Shown here: in pieces, positions 16,797-21,523 of the stretch
Layout: each line of letters begins with the position of its first letter
Numbering within the stretch: the first letter of the stretch is position 1
Position numbers and translations under genes: made by a program
The notes under the pieces: model-generated
What the model saw: the letters and a program-made list of their open reading frames with translations, nothing else
Databases searched by the model: none
What the model was told of the DNA's origin: nothing
DNA from: JAAYKT01 sp964408955
GTDB taxonomy: Bacteria; Bacillota; Clostridia; Lutisporales; Lutisporaceae
Reading direction: 5' to 3'
DNA length: 21,523 nucleotides
Assembly: GCA_964408955.1 (NCBI GenBank)
Contig: CAYPBK010000040.1
Span: 1-21,523 of the forward strand

Positions 16797-18280
16797 TTTG
16801 GTATAGCATGCCTCTGACGATTGGGTTTGCAGTATTTTTTATGCTTTTTACAACAACGTTGTTGCAATCACTTATCGCTATGGAATCTGGGGGACTCCTT
16901 CGCGATAAACAAATTCTTTTTCTCGTCCGCACTCTATATGGGCTATTGGCTTTAATATCAGCGGGACTATCCTTTGAAGGACTTATGGCATTGTCATCCA
17001 TTGAAGGCGGGACATTTCTCCCGGTATCGCCATTTCTTCGGTATGGGGCAATGCTTCCCATAATGGTCTTTCTCCCGTCAATAAAGCATTTTCTAAAACT
17101 GCCGGCACGCCTTAGATATAAAATATTAAATATATTTATACCTTTGCTTTGGCTGCCGCTCTTTGACAGACTGCCTATGCCTTTGCCTGTGTTTATCGGT
17201 GTATTTGCTGCAGTATGGTTCATCCTTGATGCTATACATACATTTATAGATTTGCGGAAGTATGTGAGAAGCGAGATAACACCTGATGCCATGCACCATA
17301 TTGTTCAAAAAATGTCCTACGGAGTATGTGTAATAAATAAAAAAGGATGGATTTTAGAAGCAAATCCTGCTTTTCATAATTTATGCGGAAAACTGGGGTT
17401 GAAAAGGATGGAACATTTGGATGAATTCAATAATGCATTGGAAACAATGCATGATTCGGAATTGATAAAAATAAACGAATTAGGAGACAGCAAATATATT
17501 CAAACACAAGATTCCGTTTTTTTGTTGCAAAATACAGATTTCAAAATTAACGAAAGGAAATTTACACAGATAACTCTTTCCGATGTAACAATGGCGGCTC
17601 GAGCTTCTCTGGAGTTGGAACAAGAGAATGAGAAGCTGGAAAGGGATAATAAAGAGCTGGAAGGAGTAATATCGGAAATAAAGCTGGAGGAAGCCATGAA
17701 TGAGCGTCAACGACTGTGTCGTATCGCCCATGATTTATGGTCTCAGCGCTTGGCTATGGCGGGAATGTCTGTGGATATAATGCTTGATAAGGAGAAAATA
17801 GACAGGGATATTTTGGAGGAGGTATCCGATGCTCTGAATATACCTGTTAACATAGAAAAGGACGGGGCGATGCAAGATTTAAATGATACTTTGAAAGACC
17901 TTGCTAATATGTATAATCGTCTTGGAGTGGAAATTCATGTATCCGGTAATGGAAACTTTACTAAAAAAGAACAATTTGCATTATCTGCAGTACTGCGAGA
18001 GTCTTTGGCAAATGCGGTGCGCCATGCTTATGCCCGTCATGTTTATATAGAATTTTATGAGGATGGCAAAGAGGCGGTGGCTCTAATCAAGAACCTTAGT
18101 ATTAATGACAGCACTGATTTTATAGAAGGTCGCGGTCTTTATGATATCAGAACCAGAGTACAAAATGCGGGAGGAAAGGTGAAATATAAAAAGGAAGAAT
18201 ATTTCGAGACAGAGGTTATTTTCCCAAGGGTTTTAAATAAGGAAAAGGAGGTGTTCATAAATGCGGGTAGTATTGATTGA
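16793..18280 (+). CDS. Membrane histidine kinase, HisKA_3/NarX-like
   Basis: The start overlaps the previous stop as ATGA, implying translational coupling. The N-terminal ~150 residues contain about five membrane spans (roughly 7-28, 41-60, 85-97, 108-124, 129-148). A PAS-like domain follows (~165-265, MSYGVCVINKKGWILEANPA), then a charged coiled coil (~270-308) and the dimerisation/phosphoacceptor region RIAHDLWSQRL with His313. D314 and Q318 form the DxxxQ phosphatase motif known in this kinase class. The ATPase domain shows an N-box (RESLANAVRHAY, N407) and a GRGLYDIRTRV box (446-456); a canonical DxGxG box is not obvious. It should autophosphorylate, pass phosphate to the response regulator at 18261 and dephosphorylate it. 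With almost no extracellular domain of its own, it may depend on the upstream sensor for ligand input. Its end overlaps the regulator by 20 nt. Confidence 0.85.
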   Translation: MIWYSMPLTIGFAVFFMLFTTTLLQSLIAMESGGLLRDKQILFLVRTLYGLLALISAGLSFEGLMALSSIEGGTFLPVSPFLRYGAMLPIMVFLPSIKHFLKLPARLRYKILNIFIPLLWLPLFDRLPMPLPVFIGVFAAVWFILDAIHTFIDLRKYVRSEITPDAMHHIVQKMSYGVCVINKKGWILEANPAFHNLCGKLGLKRMEHLDEFNNALETMHDSELIKINELGDSKYIQTQDSVFLLQNTDFKINERKFTQITLSDVTMAARASLELEQENEKLERDNKELEGVISEIKLEEAMNERQRLCRIAHDLWSQRLAMAGMSVDIMLDKEKIDRDILEEVSDALNIPVNIEKDGAMQDLNDTLKDLANMYNRLGVEIHVSGNGNFTKKEQFALSAVLRESLANAVRHAYARHVYIEFYEDGKEAVALIKNLSINDSTDFIEGRGLYDIRTRVQNAGGKVKYKKEEYFETEVIFPRVLNKEKEVFINAGSID

Positions 18281-18860
18281 AGATCAAGCTCTTCTAAGCA
18301 GCACCTTGAACAAAGCTTTTAACCAAACCAAAGAGATAGAGCTTGTGGGACAATCCGAAAAAGCAAGTGATGTTATAGAGCTTTGCGGTAAGCACAGTCC
18401 CGATGTTGTATTGATGGATGTTTTTACTAAGGACGGCAACGGTATTGATTGGACAGAGAAATTGAAGGAGGTTTATCCGGATATTAAAGTATTTATAATG
18501 ACGGGTATAGAAGATGACGGTTTGGTAAAGGCTGCGGAGAAAGCGGGTGCGGATCTATTTGTCTGGAAGGATTTATCCTTGGAGGAATTGACGGAATTCA
18601 TTTTAAACGCTGACAGACCTTATAGGATTTTTCCCAGACTTCGTTCAGATTCCCAACCGATAAAGTTTTCAGATACTAATATTAATATCCTCCGTTTGCT
18701 TGCCCATGGGAAAACTTCTGAGGAGATAGCATCTGAGCTATACCTGACGCCCGGTACCGTAAGGGCTTATATATCCCGTATGTATGGGGAGACAGGGCTT
18801 AAAAGCCGTGCCCAGCTGGTGGCGTATGGGCTGCGTTACGGGCTGATTTACGACGAATAA
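18261..18860 (+). CDS. Response regulator, LuxR/NarL type
   Basis: AAGGAGGTG lies 7 nt before the ATG, inside the end of the kinase gene. The 199-residue protein has a full receiver domain: acidic pair E7/D8, phosphoacceptor D53 (VVLMDV), T81 (FIMTG) and K103 (VWKD). A short linker (DRPYRIFPR) leads to a LuxR-type helix-turn-helix at ~136-195 (LAHGKTSEEIASELYLTPGTVRAYI). Proteins of this type bind DNA as dimers, often at inverted or tandem half-sites. The GTTAAC elements upstream of four units in this window are the obvious candidate targets, including its own operon; this is inference. It is the last gene of the operon before a strong terminator. Confidence 0.92.
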   Translation: MRVVLIEDQALLSSTLNKAFNQTKEIELVGQSEKASDVIELCGKHSPDVVLMDVFTKDGNGIDWTEKLKEVYPDIKVFIMTGIEDDGLVKAAEKAGADLFVWKDLSLEELTEFILNADRPYRIFPRLRSDSQPIKFSDTNINILRLLAHGKTSEEIASELYLTPGTVRAYISRMYGETGLKSRAQLVAYGLRYGLIYDE

Positions 18861-18877
18861 TTACATATATAAGAAGG

Positions 18878-18921
18878 ATAGTAAAAGCCGAGAAGAATGA
18901 TTCTCGGCTTTTACTATTTTT
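18878..18921 (+). terminator. Rho-independent terminator of the signalling operon
   Basis: A 17-bp perfect stem (18878-18894 with 18901-18917; core AAAAGCCGAGAA/TTCTCGGCTTTT) closes a 6-nt loop and is followed by a short T-run. It begins 17 nt after the regulator stop. Confidence 0.9.
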
Positions 18922-18952
18922 ATAAGGCTATTAAGAGTTACGCAGTTATTGA

Positions 18953-18983
18953 AATTGTTACTTAAATGTTAACAATTGTTAAT
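18953..18983 (+). promoter_or_regulatory. Putative operator of the receiver-SLH unit
   Basis: Three plus-strand half-sites, AATTGTTACT (18953), AAATGTTAAC (18964) and AATTGTTAAT (18974), recur at 11- and 10-bp steps, so they face the same side of the helix. The last two contain the perfect palindrome TTAACAATTGTTAA (18969-18982). Its centre lies about 43 bp before the predicted start at ~19019, overlapping where a -35 box would be. Confidence 0.65.
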
Positions 18984-19006
18984 GGGATATGATAACACTT
19001 GCACAT

Positions 19007-19012
19007 TATAAT
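19007..19012 (+). promoter_or_regulatory. Predicted -10 box of the receiver-SLH unit
   Basis: TATAAT is a perfect -10 hexamer, but no recognisable -35 exists 16-18 bp upstream (the positions read GGGATA or similar). Together with the operator abutting the -35 position, this suggests a promoter that needs an activator. TTGCAC at 18999 has no suitable partner downstream. Confidence 0.5.
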
Positions 19013-19081
19013 GGCACCAATAATGTTATAAACTGGTTTAAACGGGTGCCCTAATCCCGGCAGATTTATAAGGAGGTTATG

Positions 19082-19525
19082 ATGAAAATACTATGGCTTA
19101 ATGACGGAACCGGGTCTGACGGGCAATTATCCTTAAGACTTAGCAAGATTGGCAGTATTATGCTGGTTTACTCTGATAGTTTGGATGATGTTTTGGAGCT
19201 TTGTACGATTCATAATCCTGATTTGGTTGTTATGGATACCTACTCATTGGACAACGTAGAGCAGGGCTATATTGACAGTGTGAGACAAGGTTTGCCCCGT
19301 ATAAAGGTAGGCATAGTGAGCTGTGAAGCTAAGCATACGGAGATAAAGAAAGCCTGGGATACCGGTGCTGATATAGTTGTCCCTAACACCATAACTCCCG
19401 AAGAATTTATACAGCTTTTTAAGTATTCACAGAAGGATTATCGTGTATTCCCAAAGAGTGGGGAAAAAGATTTTTCACCACTCTTTGAAAATAAAAGAAA
19501 GGAAAGGAGAAAAGATGGGAAATAA
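19082..19525 (+). CDS. Stand-alone, partly degenerate receiver-domain protein
   Basis: ATG 19082 sits 5 nt after AAGGAGG; the ATG at 19079 is only 2 nt away. The ~147-residue product matches the receiver of the regulator at 18261: compare DVLELCTIHNPDLVVMD with DVIELCGKHSPDVVLMD, and the linker DYRVFPK with PYRIFPR. The phosphoacceptor Asp is kept in VVMD (residue 52 from this start), but one residue of the acidic pair is Asn (LND), the Thr position is Ser (IVSCE) and the conserved Lys is lost (VVPNTI). There is no helix-turn-helix; the protein ends in a basic tail (KRKERRKDGK). It looks like a duplicated regulator that lost its output domain. It could act as a phosphate sink, a decoy partner or a phosphorylation-independent adaptor. 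Its end overlaps the next gene by 11 nt. Confidence 0.8.
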   Translation: MKILWLNDGTGSDGQLSLRLSKIGSIMLVYSDSLDDVLELCTIHNPDLVVMDTYSLDNVEQGYIDSVRQGLPRIKVGIVSCEAKHTEIKKAWDTGADIVVPNTITPEEFIQLFKYSQKDYRVFPKSGEKDFSPLFENKRKERRKDGK

Positions 19526-21404
19526 AAGTTTAAAAAGACATTTTAGTGTTTTGCTGATTCTATGCATGGTATTGAATACGCTGCTTGTTTTGCCTTTACC
19601 GGTTTATGCCCAAAGTATTCATACAGTTACAGTAGTAAACGGTACCTTAGAAAATGGCGAAACAAGCGGTACATTTTTGGTAGGGGCAACAGTTAATATT
19701 AAAGCTGATGAGTATTCGGGTAAACAATTTTCTGATTGGTTTGGTATTGGAGAGCAGTATCCCTATAATACAATAGAATTTGCGGATGAAGAAGAACCGA
19801 ACACATCATTCATAATGCCGGCTGAAGATGTAGTAGTGACAGCAAAATACAAGGATACACCTATAGTAGAGTTAATCTTAATAACAAATATTACGGAGGA
19901 TAGCGCTACTTTGGAAGCTAAGGTTTCAGACGATGGAGGATATATTACCCTACAGAGAGGGTTTTTGTGGTCTACATCAAGTATTACACCGGAAGGTTTA
20001 CCAGGTGATAGCGGCTACAAATATGTAGATGCTGGGGCAGGAGGTCTTGGTGACTTTACAGCGACATTAACGGGTTTATCTGCCAATACAAAATACTATG
20101 TTTGGCCTTATGCTTATCATGAAAGTGCACCTGATTATATTGTAATAGGTGAATTTACAACAGGCGAAGGAGAAGCCGAAGGGCTTGAAGTAACCACCAT
20201 AAAGGTTGAGACGGATCATACCGGTCCTTCTGCAAGATTTTATGGGAAGGTTAAAATAAAAGGAGACATAGGAATTAAGGAGCGCGGTTTTGTTTATGGA
20301 GAGTCTGCGGATCCGGAGATTGATGTGGTAGGAACAACAAAAATTGTAGCTTCGGGCACAAATGAAGGAGAATTTTCCGAAACTGCCATAGACCTTGTTC
20401 TAGATACAAAATATTATGTGAGAGCATATTCGGTTTCGGAGGCGGTGTATAAGGGAGACGAGGGCGATGTAAGTGTCGTCAGCGTTAAAACACTTTCTGC
20501 GATGCCACCATCCGATGATGAAGTGGTGTATTATGGATTAAATAAAACTTTTGAAATCAAGAAACCCGAAAGCGGCAGTAGCAGTGGCAGCAGTAGCAGC
20601 AGCAAAAGCCGTCCAGCAACGACACCCAAGCCGGCGGAATCTCCTGTTGAAGAGGTTAAAATACCGCCTAAAGGCAGTATAGGATACCTCAATATTCCCG
20701 ATGATTTAATTCCTTATGGTTCCGGCAATGTAATATTATATACGGACCCCTTGGGAGAAAAAGATATTTTAGGGCTGGGTATTGTAGAAGGCCAAAGAAT
20801 GAAATATATATCCAGAGGACCGGGAGAATATGTGATAATTTATAATGCTAAGGATTTTCAAGATATAGTAGGCCACTGGGCTAAAAATGATATAGACTTT
20901 TCCTCGGCAAGATTGTTATTCTACGGTGTGACTCCGGAATTGTTTTCGCCTGATACTCCAATGACAAGGGGTATGTTTGTTACAGTTATCGGTCGTATGT
21001 ATGGTGCAGACCCTAGCAAATATACCAAAAACCCTTTCACAGATGTAGCCCAGCATCGATATTTTGCTCCTTTTGTAGGATGGGCAGCAGAAAAGGGAAT
21101 CGTATTTGGAGTATCTGAGGATAAATTTGAACCAGACAGACCTGTCAGCAGGCAGGAGATGGCGGCAATCATGAAGAGGTTTATGTCATTCCTCAGCTTG
21201 GAATTTAAGAGCAGTACCGATTTATTTGTTGATGATAATAAAATCAGCTCATGGGCAAAGGATGACGTATATCTGCTGAGAGGTACCGGTATACTGGGAG
21301 GCAAAGGGGCTAATAACTTCGATCCTCGAACAGATTCTACCCGTGCCGAAGTAGCTGTAATATTCAGGCGGCTTATCGAATATATAGTTAACACCGCCAA
21401 CTAA
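19515..21404 (+). CDS. Secreted SLH protein with InlB-type repeat and FN3-like domains (629 aa)
   Basis: ATG 19515 follows AAAGGAG and starts a clear signal peptide (LKRHFSVLLILCMVLNTLLV, cleavage at VYA-QS, residue ~32); the longer open frame from 19443 would hide this. Domains: a divergent InlB B-repeat-like module (34-113, HTVTVVNGTLENG to FIMPAEDVVVTAKY); two FN3-like repeats (~115-216 and ~224-327, with NTKYYVWPYAY and DTKYYVRAYSV); a Ser-rich then Pro-rich linker (351-390); a short beta module; and three SLH domains (~448-500, 506-560, 570-620; landmarks FTDVAQHRYFAPFVGWAAEK and DPRTDSTRAEVAVIF). It is a wall-anchored surface protein related to the FN3-SLH pair. Overlap with the receiver gene implies coupled translation of a cytoplasmic signalling protein and an exported one. 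Confidence 0.88.
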   Translation: MGNKSLKRHFSVLLILCMVLNTLLVLPLPVYAQSIHTVTVVNGTLENGETSGTFLVGATVNIKADEYSGKQFSDWFGIGEQYPYNTIEFADEEEPNTSFIMPAEDVVVTAKYKDTPIVELILITNITEDSATLEAKVSDDGGYITLQRGFLWSTSSITPEGLPGDSGYKYVDAGAGGLGDFTATLTGLSANTKYYVWPYAYHESAPDYIVIGEFTTGEGEAEGLEVTTIKVETDHTGPSARFYGKVKIKGDIGIKERGFVYGESADPEIDVVGTTKIVASGTNEGEFSETAIDLVLDTKYYVRAYSVSEAVYKGDEGDVSVVSVKTLSAMPPSDDEVVYYGLNKTFEIKKPESGSSSGSSSSSKSRPATTPKPAESPVEEVKIPPKGSIGYLNIPDDLIPYGSGNVILYTDPLGEKDILGLGIVEGQRMKYISRGPGEYVIIYNAKDFQDIVGHWAKNDIDFSSARLLFYGVTPELFSPDTPMTRGMFVTVIGRMYGADPSKYTKNPFTDVAQHRYFAPFVGWAAEKGIVFGVSEDKFEPDRPVSRQEMAAIMKRFMSFLSLEFKSSTDLFVDDNKISSWAKDDVYLLRGTGILGGKGANNFDPRTDSTRAEVAVIFRRLIEYIVNTAN

Positions 21405-21421
21405 AGCACCGGGGACGGTTC
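21404..21421 (+). repeat. AAGCACCGGGGACGGTTC repeat, copy 1
   Basis: Identical 18-mer to 21463-21480, 59 bp away. It overlaps the SLH stop codon and supplies the left arm of the terminator hairpin. GGGGACGGTTC-type words are, from general knowledge, frequent intergenic repeats in clostridial genomes; the hairpin at 7597 begins with the similar GGGGCGGTTCTT. Confidence 0.8.
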
Positions 21422-21462
21422 TTTTTGCTTCACTGTTGAGGCAGAAGGAGCTGTCCTTTTTT
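21413..21462 (+). terminator. Rho-independent terminator after the SLH gene
   Basis: In RNA, 21413-21428 pairs with 21441-21456 over 16 consecutive positions, four of them G-U wobbles (left arm GGACGGTTCTTTTTGC), followed by TTTTTT at 21457-21462. The wobble pairs make it easy to miss at DNA level. Confidence 0.75.
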
Positions 21463-21480
21463 AAGCACCGGGGACGGTTC
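21463..21480 (+). repeat. AAGCACCGGGGACGGTTC repeat, copy 2
   Basis: Second identical 18-mer. It is not followed by the same sequence as copy 1 (GAGACCTGTG instead of TTTTTGC), and the window ends 43 bp later, so whether it starts another hairpin element cannot be seen. Confidence 0.8.
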
Positions 21481-21523
21481 GAGACCTGTGAAAAAGTAAG
21501 GAAAAACTCTATCTTTTTAGAAG

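Noticed and set aside
19443..19514. Upstream extension of the last SLH gene
   Set aside because: It lies inside the receiver gene and would bury the signal peptide 24 residues from the N-terminus; ATG 19515 has a proper AAAGGAG site.

Overview
The window is an AT-rich stretch of a draft bacterial genome, most likely from an anaerobic clostridial member of the Bacillota. This is inferred from strong AGGAGG ribosome binding sites, consensus sigma-A-type promoters, S-layer homology (SLH) wall anchoring, small lipoproteins and the absence of any outer-membrane marker. No species-level marker is present. A run of exactly 100 N (3410-3509) is a scaffold gap, and the window opens inside a gene. No rRNA, tRNA, CRISPR array, transposase or phage gene is visible.

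Layout. (1) 1-3409: a large exported protein with N-terminal SLH domains, cut by the window edge and by the gap. (2) 3510-7580: a promoter, then an SLH protein with fibronectin-III-like repeats that is split by an in-frame TAA at 4886, then a 49-residue peptide made of a seven-residue repeat. (3) 7650-8525 on the minus strand: a lipoprotein. (4) 8700-12645: the intact 1270-residue paralogue of region 2, with a nearly identical 221-bp promoter and signal-peptide segment. (5) 13946-12715 on the minus strand: a two-gene unit encoding a lipoprotein and a one-span membrane protein. (6) 14304-18860: a tightly coupled signalling operon encoding a solute-binding/7TM sensor with a degenerate kinase end, a membrane histidine kinase, and a LuxR/NarL-type response regulator. 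(7) 19082-21404: a stand-alone receiver protein without an output domain, overlapping the start of another secreted SLH protein. Strong hairpin terminators separate the units.

The most interesting signal is non-coding. Four plus-strand promoters (two FN3-SLH paralogues, the signalling operon, the receiver-SLH unit) each carry a GTTAAC-centred element upstream. It is TTAACAATTGTTAA or a close variant, usually within 10-bp tandem repeats of AAWTGYTAAY. A half-site also overlaps the -35 of the divergent lipoprotein unit at 14086-14091. I infer one local regulon in which the sensor, kinase and regulator (with the output-less receiver as a possible modulator) control cell-surface SLH proteins and themselves.

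All domain assignments are by eye from motifs; no database search was run.
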